A stretch of 64,000 bases of DNA from Emcibacteraceae bacterium (GTDB taxonomy: Bacteria > Pseudomonadota > Alphaproteobacteria > Sphingomonadales > Emcibacteraceae), in the NCBI GenBank assembly GCA_041396985.1, contig JAWKXO010000002.1, positions 62,001 through 126,000 on the forward strand. The letters run 5' to 3'. The stretch's first letter is position 1; every line of letters starts with the position of its first letter. The position numbers and the translations under genes are program-made. Positions 52,585-61,957 of this stretch are shown here, piece by piece. The notes beneath the pieces were generated by a model. The model had not been told where the DNA came from, searched no databases, and worked only from the letters and a program-made list of their open reading frames with translations.

Positions 52585-53814
52585 TTAAAGATCAAGAACC
52601 AGACGCTGTGGATCTTCCAGATTTTCTTTGACCCGCACCAGGAACGTCACCGCCCCTTTACCATCAACAATCCTGTGATCATAGCTAAGGGACAGATACA
52701 TCATCGGACGGATGACAATCTGATCATTCACAACAACGGGCCGTTTTTGAATAGTGTGCATTCCCAGAATACCGGATTGCGGTGCATTCAAAATCGGTGA
52801 TGAAAGAAGAGAGCCGAACACACCGCCATTTGAAATAGTGAATGTTCCACCCATCATATCTTCCATCGCAAGTTTCCCATCACGGGCAAGTCCGCCAAGG
52901 CGACTGATTTCTTTTTCAATATCCGCAAAACCAAGCTTCTCGCAGTTACGAACAACCGGAACAACCAGGCCTGCTGGCGTGCTCGCCGCAACACCAATAT
53001 TATAATAGTTTTTATAGACAATACTGTCTTCGCGGATTTCCGCGTTTACTTCCGGAATTTCCTTCAGCGCTGCGGTACAGGCTTTCGCAAAGAAAGACAT
53101 AAAGCCAAGTCGGCACCCATGTTTCTTTTCAAAAGTTTCCTGATATTGTTTGCGAAGGTTCATAACAGCCGTCATATCCACTTCATTATAAGTGGTCAGC
53201 ATAGCCGCAGTATTTTGTGCATCTTTAAGACGCTTGGCAATTGTGCGGCGCAGACGGGTCATTGGAACCACCTCTTCCTGTGGTGCCGCAACAACTTCTG
53301 CTGCCGGAGTAGTGGATTGAACTGCCGGTGCCGGTCCGCCTGAAATATGTGCAAGCACATCTGCTTTGGTCACTGCTCCGCCAGCACCTGTTCCTGCAAT
53401 TTTGGAAACGTCAATCCCTTTTTCAGCAGCCAGCTTTGCCGCTGCCGGTCTTGCATTAGTCCCAGATTTAGCGGACGCCGCGACTGCCACTGGAGCCGCT
53501 TCAGCCTTGGCGGCTGGCTTTTCTTCTTTGGCGGGCGTATCTGCAGCAGCTGGTTTATCAGCCGCCTTACCCTGAGCCGTTTCATCGATTTTGCCAAGAA
53601 TTGCTCCGACTTCCACATTATCTCCTTCTTTTGCGACTATTTCAGAAAGAGCCCCTGCAACAGATGCAGTCACTTCAAGGGCAACCTTGTCTGTTTCAAG
53701 TTCGCAAACAACTTCGTCAACGGCAACTGCATCACCAACGGCTTTATACCATTTTCCAACAGTTGCTTCAGATACTGATTCGCCGAGTACCGGCACTTGG
53801 ATTTCGACGGTCAT
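52585..53814 (-). CDS. sucB: 2-oxoglutarate dehydrogenase E2, dihydrolipoamide succinyltransferase
   Basis: A 409-residue E2. The lipoyl domain has the lipoylated Lys43 in LETDKVALEV. An Ala/Pro/Lys-rich linker leads to the peripheral-subunit-binding domain (ARPAAAKLAAEKGIDVSKI) and the catalytic domain, where SYDHRIVDGKGAVTF carries the active-site His. One lipoyl domain is normal for SucB. It is downstream of sucA by 21 bases. Confidence 0.97.
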   Translation of the reverse strand: MTVEIQVPVLGESVSEATVGKWYKAVGDAVAVDEVVCELETDKVALEVTASVAGALSEIVAKEGDNVEVGAILGKIDETAQGKAADKPAAADTPAKEEKPAAKAEAAPVAVAASAKSGTNARPAAAKLAAEKGIDVSKIAGTGAGGAVTKADVLAHISGGPAPAVQSTTPAAEVVAAPQEEVVPMTRLRRTIAKRLKDAQNTAAMLTTYNEVDMTAVMNLRKQYQETFEKKHGCRLGFMSFFAKACTAALKEIPEVNAEIREDSIVYKNYYNIGVAASTPAGLVVPVVRNCEKLGFADIEKEISRLGGLARDGKLAMEDMMGGTFTISNGGVFGSLLSSPILNAPQSGILGMHTIQKRPVVVNDQIVIRPMMYLSLSYDHRIVDGKGAVTFLVRVKENLEDPQRLVLDL

Positions 53815-53835
53815 ATGACCAACTCCTTATTGTTC

Positions 53836-56772
53836 TTATCTTTTCTTAATTGTTAAAGCCTGATCAATCAGATCCGCTTGCTGCTTTTTATGTCTTTCCA
53901 TCAACCCTGTTGCTGGAGAGGCCGCTTCCTTACGTCCGGCATAAGCCGGCCGTTTCACCTTACCACCAACATTGGTAAGAACGTCTTCTATTAGTGGATC
54001 AATAAAGCTCCAGGCACCCATATTTTTGGGTTCTTCCTGACACCAGACCACGGCTTCAAGATTTTTAAATCTTTTGATTTCCTTGGTTAGAGCCTCGGCC
54101 GGGAATGGATAGAGCTGTTCAATACGCATAATATATGTATCTTTCTGCTCTCGGATATCACGTTCAGCCATCAGGTCATAATAGACTTTACCTGTACAGA
54201 GAATAAGGCGTTTGATCCCGTTTGGCTTGTTGATCTCAATTGTTTTATGTGGATCTGATTCTGCATCATCCCATAAAACTCTATGAAATTCTGATCCGGC
54301 ACCCATATCTTCTATTTTTGAAGTCGCCAGTTTATGTCTAAGCAATGATTTCGGTGTCATAATGATCAGAGGCTTGCGGAACTTACGCTTCATCTGACGT
54401 CTGAGCACATGATAATAGTTAGCGGGCGTTGTACAGTTAACCACCTGCATATTGTCTTCTGCGCAAAGCTGAAGATACCGTTCAAGACGGGCCGATGAAT
54501 GTTCCGGACCCTGACCTTCATAGCCATGCGGAAGGCAGACGACAAGGCCACTGAAGCGCAACCATTTGCTTTCACCACTGGATATAAACTGGTCAAAAAG
54601 CATTTGGGCGCCATTGGCAAAATCACCAAACTGCGCTTCCCAGATCACAAGGGCATTTGGCTCAGCCAAAGTATATCCATATTCAAATCCGAGCACTGCT
54701 TCTTCAGAAAGGGCACTATCAATTACTTCATAAGTGGCATGAGCATCCGGCCCCTGACCGGCATGGGCCAGCGGTGCATAACGTTCTTCCGTTTCCTGAT
54801 CAACAAATACACTATGTCGCTGCGAGAAAGTCCCACGTTGACTGTCCTGACCGGACAGGCGAACGCGGTGACCTTCACGGATCAGCGTACCAAAGGCAAG
54901 CGCCTCTGCTGTTGCCCAGTCAAAATTCTCACCAGTTTCAAACATTTGTGCTTTTGCTTCAAGAGTGCGTTGCAACGTTCTGTGAATTTTAAATCCATCG
55001 GGAACTGTCGTCAGTAAATGACCAAGATCCTTAAGATCTTCAATATTAACCCCTGTTTTGCTGCCACGGCGGATATCGGCATCCGGACGTTCAAGACCGG
55101 TCCAGCTACCGGCAAACCAGTCAGCCTTAACAGGCTTATAATTTTTAGCGGCTTCAAATTCCACATCCAGAAAACTATGAAAATCTTTGACCATCTGATC
55201 GGCCTCGGATGCGGTCAGTAGTCCTTCACGAAATAATCTTTCAGCATAAATTTCACGTGTTGTCGGATGATTTTTTATCCGTTTATACATCAGTGGCTGT
55301 GTAAAGGACGGCTCGTCGCCTTCATTATGACCAAACCGACGGTAACAGAACATATCAACGACCACATCTTTTTTGAATGTTTGTCTGTATTCAGTTGCCA
55401 GTTTCATGGCAAAAACAACCGCTTCCGGATCATCGCCATTCACATGAAATACCGGTGCCTGAATTGCTTTGGCCATATCTGAAGGATAGGGTGAGGAACG
55501 CGAATAATGTGGTGATGTGGTAAAACCGATCTGGTTATTGACCACCACATGAATTGTACCACCAGTATGATACCCGCGCAGGTCACTGAGTGCGAAACCT
55601 TCAGCGACAATTCCCTGACCGGAAAAGGCGGCATCACCATGAAGTAAAAGTGTCAGAACACTTGAGCCGGATTTATCGCCGCGCTGCATGAGTTTGGCTC
55701 TTGTTTTTCCAAGAGCAACCGGGTTCACCGCTTCAAGGTGAGACGGGTTGGCGGTAAGTGACAGATGCACGTCATTACCATCAAATGAGCGATCCGAAGA
55801 TGCCCCCAAATGGTATTTAACATCGCCTGATCCTTCGATTTCATCCGGCGTTGATGACCCTCCATGAAACTCATGGAAAATTGCCTTGAAAGGTTTACTC
55901 ATCACATTAGTCAGAACATTTAACCGGCCACGGTGTGGCATACCGATAACAATTTCCTTAATACCGATATGTCCACCTGTTTTAATGACAGCTTCCAATG
56001 CCGGAATTAGCGTTTCAGCACCATCAAGACCAAATCTTTTTGTGCCAACATATTTCTTGGCAAGGTAGCCTTCATAACCCTCTGCTTCTGTCAGTTTCTG
56101 CAAGATTGCAAGCTTGCCTTCATTGGTGAAATGTATTTCCTTGTCTCGGCCCTCAATACGTTTCAAAATCCAGCTTTTCTCTTCAGCACTGTTAATATGC
56201 ATAAATTCAACACCAAATGTTGAACAATAAGTTCTTGCCAGAATTGCCATGACTTCCCTGACAGTGGCTGTTTCAAGCCCCAATACATTATCCAGGAAAA
56301 TGTCACGGTCCAGATCACCTTCGCCAAATCCGTAAGTTTGTGGATCAAGTTCAGAATGATATGGTTTTTCAGTAAGCCCGAGAGGGTCAAGATTTGCATG
56401 CAGGTGTCCGCGAACCCGGTAAGTGCGGATCATCATTAAGCAGCGGATTGAATCAAGCGTCGCTTTCCTGATATCAGCTTCAGAAGCCGTCGATTTGCCC
56501 TTCTTATTTTCAACCTTTGCTTCATAACCCGGGTTAAGCGCATCTGTCAGGTCATCATTTTCATTATAAGGCCAGTCCTTCCGCGTCCATGATGCACCCG
56601 GTTTTTCCTTACCCGCACCCATTAGAAGACGGGCATCATCAGCCAGTTCTTCAAAATAAGCCTGCCATGAAGGATCCACAGAGGATGGATCACGGGAATA
56701 TCTGGCAAATAATTCTTCAACAAATGCACCACTGGCGCCGTTAAAAAGATTTTCTTTGGTTTCTATACTCAT
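53836..56772 (-). CDS. sucA: 2-oxoglutarate dehydrogenase E1
   Basis: A 978-residue thiamine-diphosphate enzyme when started at ATG 56772 (MSIETKENLFNG); a TTG nine codons earlier is a less likely start. The N-terminal E2-binding segment FVEELFARYSRDPSSVDPSW, the GMPHRGRLNVL block, HVNGDDPEAV and RFGHNEGDEPSFTQPLMY with thiamine and metal ligands, and the C-terminal WCQEEPKNMGAW are present. It catalyses decarboxylation of 2-oxoglutarate in the TCA cycle. The 68-base gap to sucD contains a TTAAAGG/CCTTTAA inverted repeat near sucD's end. Confidence 0.97.
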   Translation of the reverse strand: MSIETKENLFNGASGAFVEELFARYSRDPSSVDPSWQAYFEELADDARLLMGAGKEKPGASWTRKDWPYNENDDLTDALNPGYEAKVENKKGKSTASEADIRKATLDSIRCLMMIRTYRVRGHLHANLDPLGLTEKPYHSELDPQTYGFGEGDLDRDIFLDNVLGLETATVREVMAILARTYCSTFGVEFMHINSAEEKSWILKRIEGRDKEIHFTNEGKLAILQKLTEAEGYEGYLAKKYVGTKRFGLDGAETLIPALEAVIKTGGHIGIKEIVIGMPHRGRLNVLTNVMSKPFKAIFHEFHGGSSTPDEIEGSGDVKYHLGASSDRSFDGNDVHLSLTANPSHLEAVNPVALGKTRAKLMQRGDKSGSSVLTLLLHGDAAFSGQGIVAEGFALSDLRGYHTGGTIHVVVNNQIGFTTSPHYSRSSPYPSDMAKAIQAPVFHVNGDDPEAVVFAMKLATEYRQTFKKDVVVDMFCYRRFGHNEGDEPSFTQPLMYKRIKNHPTTREIYAERLFREGLLTASEADQMVKDFHSFLDVEFEAAKNYKPVKADWFAGSWTGLERPDADIRRGSKTGVNIEDLKDLGHLLTTVPDGFKIHRTLQRTLEAKAQMFETGENFDWATAEALAFGTLIREGHRVRLSGQDSQRGTFSQRHSVFVDQETEERYAPLAHAGQGPDAHATYEVIDSALSEEAVLGFEYGYTLAEPNALVIWEAQFGDFANGAQMLFDQFISSGESKWLRFSGLVVCLPHGYEGQGPEHSSARLERYLQLCAEDNMQVVNCTTPANYYHVLRRQMKRKFRKPLIIMTPKSLLRHKLATSKIEDMGAGSEFHRVLWDDAESDPHKTIEINKPNGIKRLILCTGKVYYDLMAERDIREQKDTYIMRIEQLYPFPAEALTKEIKRFKNLEAVVWCQEEPKNMGAWSFIDPLIEDVLTNVGGKVKRPAYAGRKEAASPATGLMERHKKQQADLIDQALTIKKR

Positions 56773-56840
56773 TTTATTCGAGCCTGTTTTAATAATCAAA
56801 CCGTTGGATCAACTTTTACTCTTAAAGGATTGATAAACGT

Positions 56841-57716
56841 TTAACCCTTTAAGACCTTTAACATTGTCGTACCGAGTTCAGATGGACTATCTGAAATGAC
56901 GATGCCAGCACTTTTCATTGCCTCAATCTTGTCTTCTGCTCCGCCTTTGCCACCTGAAACAATCGCCCCGGCATGACCCATTGTCCGTCCTGGAGGGGCC
57001 GTCCGCCCGGCAATAAAGCCTACTACCGGCTTCTTGATTTTATGGGATTTAAGGAATTCCGCAGCATCTTCCTCTGCTGAACCGCCAATTTCACCAATCA
57101 TGATAATTGACTGTGTCTCATCATCATGAAGGAAGCCATCAAGAACATCAATAAAGTTTGTGCCATTTACAGGATCACCGCCAATACCAACACAGGTGGT
57201 CTGACCAAGACCCGCGACAGTTGTCTGATGCACAGCTTCATAAGTCAGAGTACCTGACCTTGAAACACAGCCAACTGATCCTCTCATATGAATATGGCCT
57301 GGCATAATCCCGATTTTACATTCACCAGGTGTGATGACACCCGGGCAGTTGGGACCGATCAGGCGGGAACTCGAGCCCTGTAGAGCGCGCTTCACTTTGA
57401 CCATATCAAGTACGGGAATACCTTCTGTAATACAGACAATCAGCTCAACCTTGGCATCAATTGCTTCTAATATAGCATCTGCTGCAAAAGGAGGTGGTAC
57501 ATATATGACGGAGGCATTGGCCTCTGTTTTATGCACAGCCTCTTCAACAGTGTTAAAGACCGGAAGATCAAGATGTTTAGTGCCACCTTTACCGGGTGTG
57601 ACACCGCCAACCATTTTAGTACCATAGGCAATGGCCTGCTCAGAATGGAAAGTACCTTGTGCTCCGGTGAATCCCTGACAGATTACTTTTGTTTGTGAAT
57701 TTACGAAAATAGACAT
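56841..57716 (-). CDS. sucD: succinyl-CoA synthetase alpha subunit
   Basis: A 291-residue subunit binding CoA and carrying the phosphohistidine. The N-terminal KVICQGFTGAQGTFH, GPNCPGVITPGECKIGIMP, and GRTMGHAGAIVSGGKGGAEDK with the phosphorylated histidine are seen. It shares a base with the sucC stop at 57716, so the subunits are translationally coupled. Confidence 0.98.
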   Translation of the reverse strand: MSIFVNSQTKVICQGFTGAQGTFHSEQAIAYGTKMVGGVTPGKGGTKHLDLPVFNTVEEAVHKTEANASVIYVPPPFAADAILEAIDAKVELIVCITEGIPVLDMVKVKRALQGSSSRLIGPNCPGVITPGECKIGIMPGHIHMRGSVGCVSRSGTLTYEAVHQTTVAGLGQTTCVGIGGDPVNGTNFIDVLDGFLHDDETQSIIMIGEIGGSAEEDAAEFLKSHKIKKPVVGFIAGRTAPPGRTMGHAGAIVSGGKGGAEDKIEAMKSAGIVISDSPSELGTTMLKVLKG

Positions 57717-58885
57717 TAGCTTGCCTCCCCTACAGCTTTTACAATTTTAGCTGCAGCATCACCAAGATCAGATGCCGCTATAATATTCAGACCGGAATTA
57801 TTCATAATCTCCTTGCCTTTTTCTACGTTAGTTCCTTCCAGACGCACAACGAGCGGCACATTCAGTGAAAGTTCCTTGGCAGCAGCGATCACACCTTCTG
57901 CAATCACATCACAGCGCATGATACCGCCAAAGATATTAACAAGAATTCCCTCAACAGCCGGATCACTCAGGATAATTTTGAACGCTTCGGTAACCCGTTC
58001 TCTGGTTGCTCCACCGCCAACGTCCAGGAAGTTTGCCGGAGATCCGCCCTTTAATTTGATGATATCCATTGTGGCCATGGCAAGCCCGGCGCCATTGACC
58101 ATACAGCCAATGCTGCCATCAAGCTTAATGTAGCTCAGTTCATGTTTTGCTGCTTCTAGCTCCATTGGGTCTTCTTCTGTCGGGTCACGAAGCTCAACCA
58201 CATCCTTATGTCTGAAGAGTGAATTGCCATCAAATCCCATCTTTGCGTCAAGAATGACGATTTCGTCATCTTTTGTGACAACAAGCGGATTAATCTCAAG
58301 CATTGAGGCATCTTTTTCTATAAATGTTTTATATAGAGATGCGATCACTTTTACAGCGGCACTGGCCGCTTTACCTGTTAACCCAATTGCATAGGCCACT
58401 TTCCGGCAATGAAAGCCGGATAGTCCGGTTGCAGGATCAATCGTTACCGTAATGATTTTTTCAGGCGTCTTTGCTGCCACTTCTTCAATATCCATACCAC
58501 CTTCTGACGAGGCAATAATAGCGACGCGGCTGCTTTCGCGGTCAACCAGAAGACTGATATAAAGCTCATTTGCAATCGCACACCCGTCTTCAATATAAAC
58601 CTGATTGACCTGTTTGCCGGCAGGGCCAGTTTGATGGGTTACCAGATTCATTCCTATCATATGCGAAGCAACCTGTTTCACTTCTTCAACAGATTTTACG
58701 ACTTTTACACCGCCGCCTTTACCACGTCCGCCTGCATGGATTTGGGCCTTTACCACCCATACCGGTCCACCAAGATCCTTGGCAACCTGCTCTGCCTCTT
58801 TCGCTGTATAGGCGATGCCACCGTCAAGTACCGGTGCACCATACTGCCGAAGCAGTTCTTTCGCCTGATATTCATGAATATTCAT
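57716..58885 (-). CDS. sucC: succinyl-CoA synthetase beta subunit (ADP-forming)
   Basis: A 389-residue ATP-grasp subunit (MNIHEYQAKELLRQYGAPV; QIHAGGRGKGGGVKVVKS; EINPLVVTKDDEIVILDAKM; NIFGGIMRCDVIAEG). With SucD it conserves the energy of succinyl-CoA as ATP. A stable 13-bp hairpin precedes it in the mdh-sucC gap. Length is as expected. Confidence 0.98.
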   Translation of the reverse strand: MNIHEYQAKELLRQYGAPVLDGGIAYTAKEAEQVAKDLGGPVWVVKAQIHAGGRGKGGGVKVVKSVEEVKQVASHMIGMNLVTHQTGPAGKQVNQVYIEDGCAIANELYISLLVDRESSRVAIIASSEGGMDIEEVAAKTPEKIITVTIDPATGLSGFHCRKVAYAIGLTGKAASAAVKVIASLYKTFIEKDASMLEINPLVVTKDDEIVILDAKMGFDGNSLFRHKDVVELRDPTEEDPMELEAAKHELSYIKLDGSIGCMVNGAGLAMATMDIIKLKGGSPANFLDVGGGATRERVTEAFKIILSDPAVEGILVNIFGGIMRCDVIAEGVIAAAKELSLNVPLVVRLEGTNVEKGKEIMNNSGLNIIAASDLGDAAAKIVKAVGEAS

Positions 58886-58926
58886 AGGTCTATACCTTTT
58901 TCCCGCTAGTTTTTCGTTTATACGTC

Positions 58927-58963
58927 ATAAAGAATAAGGATTAAGAAAACCCTTATTCTTTAT
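58927..58963 (-). other. intercistronic hairpin between mdh and sucC
   Basis: ATAAAGAATAAGG (58927-58939) and its exact complement (58951-58963) form a 13-bp stem with an 11-base loop in the 87-base gap after mdh. On the transcribed minus strand it is not followed by a good T run, so it may stabilise or process the mRNA rather than fully terminate it. Confidence 0.5.
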
Positions 58964-58972
58964 ATTTTCTGA

Positions 58973-59938
58973 TTAGTTACCCAGTGAAGGATCAATGGCA
59001 ACCACGGCTTCCATCAGTCCTTTGACAGCGGCCACACTATGATCAAAGCCGGCTTTTTCTTCCTTATTCAGAGCAATCTCAACAATCTTTTCGACCCCGT
59101 TCTCACCAATAATACATGGCACGCCGACATACATATCAGATTGACCATACTCGCCATTAAGCGCCACAGCACATGGCAGAAGACGACGTTTGTCACCAAG
59201 ATAACTTTCTGCCATCGCAATCGCAGAAGTTGCCGGCGCATAATAGGCCGACCCTGTTTTAAGAAGAGCAACAATTTCCGCGCCGCCATCACGGGTACGC
59301 TGAATTATTTTTTCAAGCTTTTCATTTGTCGTCCATCCCATATTGACAAGATCAGGGATCGGAATTCCCGCGACTGTTGAATAGCGTGGTAGTGGCACCA
59401 TGGTATCTCCATGGCCGCCAAGAACAAAAGCATTCACATCTTCGACGGAAACATTGAATTCTTCAGCAAGAAATAGAGTAAATCGTGCACTATCCAGCAC
59501 GCCAGCCATTCCTACAACTTTATTTGCTGGAAGTCCTGAATATTTCTGTAAAGCCCAAACCATCACATCAAGTGGGTTGGTGATACAAATGACAAATGCA
59601 TTTGGTGCATGATCGCGGATGCCTTCACCCACTGATTTCATCACTTTACAGTTAATGCCAAGCAGATCATCACGGCTCATACCAGGCTTGCGGGCGACAC
59701 CGGCAGTAACAATAACAACATCGGCACCGGCAATATCAGCATAATCCGCTGTGCCGGAAATGCGGGCATCATAGCCTTCAACAGTTGAGGATTGTGCGAT
59801 ATCGAGAGCTTTACCCTGCGGAAGTCCATCTGCAATATCAAAAATAACAACATCACCCAGACCTTTTAGTCCGGCGAGATGTGCCAAAGTACCGCCGATT
59901 TGACCGCCACCAATGAGCGCAATTTTCTTACGTGCCAT
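58973..59938 (-). CDS. mdh: malate dehydrogenase (NAD-dependent, LDH-like type)
   Basis: A 321-residue enzyme started at ATG 59938 (MARKKIALIGGGQIGGTLAH), preceded by AGGAG ten bases upstream; an upstream frame extension is unlikely. The dinucleotide site is GGGQIGGTLAH, the mobile loop is ARKPGMSRDDLL (arginine pair), and the catalytic histidine is in LGGHGDTMVPL. The LDH-like, tetrameric Mdh is typical of alphaproteobacteria. It heads the mdh-sucCD-sucA-sucB-lpd cluster; its 231-base upstream gap should contain the promoter. Confidence 0.97.
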   Translation of the reverse strand: MARKKIALIGGGQIGGTLAHLAGLKGLGDVVIFDIADGLPQGKALDIAQSSTVEGYDARISGTADYADIAGADVVIVTAGVARKPGMSRDDLLGINCKVMKSVGEGIRDHAPNAFVICITNPLDVMVWALQKYSGLPANKVVGMAGVLDSARFTLFLAEEFNVSVEDVNAFVLGGHGDTMVPLPRYSTVAGIPIPDLVNMGWTTNEKLEKIIQRTRDGGAEIVALLKTGSAYYAPATSAIAMAESYLGDKRRLLPCAVALNGEYGQSDMYVGVPCIIGENGVEKIVEIALNKEEKAGFDHSVAAVKGLMEAVVAIDPSLGN

Positions 59939-60169
59939 ATTATATTTACTCCTAGAAATTTTGAAGGGTTTCAGAATAATTCTTAATATGCTCATATCAT
60001 ATTATTAAGATATTTTCCGGGTCCCGAGATTAAAATAAAATCATTGTTCCCGATGTAGCGCGAAAATGGTCGTTACGCAACAGTTTCTATATAAAAATAC
60101 ACATATTTTTCAATTATTTGTCAATATAGTTGTCAATATTGCTTTGTATAGCGATCTATTATGGCCTTA

Positions 60170-61333
60170 TCAAACGGCATGCCCCTTAGCCAGATACTCT
60201 TTTGACTGCATTTCCATTAGTCTTGATACGGTTCTTTGAAATTCAAAATGGCCATGCCCCTCTTCATACAGATCTTCCGGGGCCACCGCCGCACAGCAAA
60301 GAAATTTGACATTATTTTCATATAATGCGTCAATGAAAGTGGTAAATCGTTTTGCTTCATTTCTGTTTTCGGGTCCGAGTTTTGGTATCCCAACCATAAT
60401 AATGGTGTGATATTTCCAGGCCATGGCCAGATAATCGGCAGATCCAAGCGCTGCACCACATATTTTTTTAAAGGACACAACCGCGACCCCGCGGGAAGCC
60501 ACAGGAATATGGAGAATACGTCCCTGAACTTCAATATCATCAGGGCCAACTTCGGTGCGATCATCAACTTCATGGTCCGTAAGCCGCCAGAATGCCTCCG
60601 ACAAGGCTTTTGTTGCTACTTCACCAAGCGGATGATGGTATACTTCCATGCCTTTCATTCGCTCCAGCCGGTAATCAGTGGGTCCGTCAAGAGCAACAAC
60701 GTCAAGTTCTTCCTTGATCATTTTTATTGTTGGCAGGAAAAGTTCCCGGTTAAGGCCATTCTTATATAATTCATCCGGTGCTCTGTTTGAGGTCAGTACC
60801 AGTATCACACCAAGATTGAGTAAAGATCTGAACAACCGACCCAGAATCATTGCATCCGTCACGTCGGTCACCTGAAATTCATCAAAGCACAGGAGTTTGC
60901 TTTTTCTTGCAATATTTTCTGCCAACGGAGGGATCGGATCATCTGCTGATGTACCAAACTTCTTAATTCGGTTTTCCTTGTCCATATAACGCCACGCATG
61001 AATTTCCTTATGTATTTCAATCATAAAAGCGTGAAAATGAACCCTGCGTTTATTCAATATAGGAGCCAGATCAAAAAACAGATCCATCAACATGGATTTC
61101 CCCCTGCCAACGCTGCCGTATATATATAATCCTTTTGGCTTTTCGATTATTTTTTTCTTAAGAAACATCCTGCTCAAAATATTTTCATTTTGAGCAGGAT
61201 TATTATTTTTTAGACTGAGGAATAGATTTTGAAATTTGTCAACAACTCTTGCCTGATTTCCATCTTCTTTCAATTGCCCGTTTTCTAGCATTTCATGGTA
61301 TCTTGTGTACGGGTCTAAAGTCGAATTAATCAT
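60170..61333 (-). CDS. zapE: cell division protein ZapE (AFG1-like ATPase)
   Basis: A 387-residue AAA-type ATPase. Walker A is GSVGRGKS (residues 73-80), Walker B LLCFDEFQVTDV, followed by ILVLTSNRAPDELYKNGLNR with sensor features. ZapE interacts with the FtsZ ring in E. coli; homologs act in mitochondrial protein quality control. Its place directly upstream of mdh-suc genes is a conserved alphaproteobacterial order. A 231-base gap separates its stop from mdh's start. Confidence 0.95.
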   Translation of the reverse strand: MINSTLDPYTRYHEMLENGQLKEDGNQARVVDKFQNLFLSLKNNNPAQNENILSRMFLKKKIIEKPKGLYIYGSVGRGKSMLMDLFFDLAPILNKRRVHFHAFMIEIHKEIHAWRYMDKENRIKKFGTSADDPIPPLAENIARKSKLLCFDEFQVTDVTDAMILGRLFRSLLNLGVILVLTSNRAPDELYKNGLNRELFLPTIKMIKEELDVVALDGPTDYRLERMKGMEVYHHPLGEVATKALSEAFWRLTDHEVDDRTEVGPDDIEVQGRILHIPVASRGVAVVSFKKICGAALGSADYLAMAWKYHTIIMVGIPKLGPENRNEAKRFTTFIDALYENNVKFLCCAAVAPEDLYEEGHGHFEFQRTVSRLMEMQSKEYLAKGHAV

Positions 61334-61434
61334 AAAAAATTACTCAAAAATCTGTCTCTCGTTATACATTTAATAACTTATATAGTGTATTAACTGAAAA
61401 GTTATTAAAAAATACCATGAATTAGAGTTAAAAT

Positions 61435-61647
61435 ATGAAAAAAAGTTATGAAATACCGGTTTACAATAATGAGGTACGCCTGGCCGTTCGTAACCGGCAA
61501 AATCATCCTAGCTTTGAAGCTAGCTGGGCTGATACGCATTTAATTACTATTTATGCCCATACAGCAGAAGAAGCCCTGAATATTTGTCGTCGCAAACATC
61601 CAGAAAAACTGGGGTTTGTTCTTGGTGACGTATCAGAAGCGATTTAA
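61435..61647 (+). CDS. small conserved-looking protein, tandem paralog 1
   Basis: A 70-residue protein (MKKSYEIPVYNNEVRLAVRN at the start). It aligns over most of its length with the next protein: YEIPVYNNEVR vs YEVVMYNTEVR, HPSFEASWADT vs HPRWDDGWADS, then a basic helix (EEALNICRRKHPEKLGF vs IKKIRSKYPRNRGF). No signal peptide, cysteine pair or known catalytic motif. The shared core YxxxxYNxEVR...HP...WAD...P...GF is uncharacterised to me. It is 22 bases upstream of its sister, and the two probably share a transcript. Confidence 0.65.
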   Translation: MKKSYEIPVYNNEVRLAVRNRQNHPSFEASWADTHLITIYAHTAEEALNICRRKHPEKLGFVLGDVSEAI

Positions 61648-61669
61648 CTGCCGAAACGATAATCACATC

Positions 61670-61951
61670 ATGACTAAAGAAAACCGTAAAAATTTCAGCG
61701 AGTTGAGAAACACCAATATCTATGAAGTCGTCATGTATAATACCGAAGTCCGCAAATTGGTAGAATTTGACGAGTCCCATCCTAGGTGGGATGATGGTTG
61801 GGCAGACAGCCGCTATATCGAGTTACCCGCCCTTAATGTTCGCAGTGTCATTAAAAAAATCCGCTCAAAATATCCACGTAATCGTGGCTTTAAAATCACC
61901 GCGATTACACAGATACCTGAATTTACCTATGATAAAAGAGAAAAGTTTTAA
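61670..61951 (+). CDS. small conserved-looking protein, tandem paralog 2
   Basis: A 93-residue protein starting at ATG 61670; the frame extends upstream but overlaps paralog 1 and has no better start. It repeats the plan of paralog 1 (NIYEVVMYNTEVRKLVEFDE, HPRWDDGWADSRYIELPA, KIRSKYPRNRGFKITAITQ) with a longer basic N-terminus and a charged C-terminus. It ends six bases from the converging L,D-transpeptidase gene. Function unknown; the pair arose by tandem duplication and diverged well below close identity. Confidence 0.68.
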   Translation: MTKENRKNFSELRNTNIYEVVMYNTEVRKLVEFDESHPRWDDGWADSRYIELPALNVRSVIKKIRSKYPRNRGFKITAITQIPEFTYDKREKF

Positions 61952-61957
61952 GCGGGT

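Noticed and set aside
54499..55017. 172-codon plus-strand frame opposite sucA
   Set aside because: Antisense to a fully conserved gene, with no ribosome site or recognisable domain.
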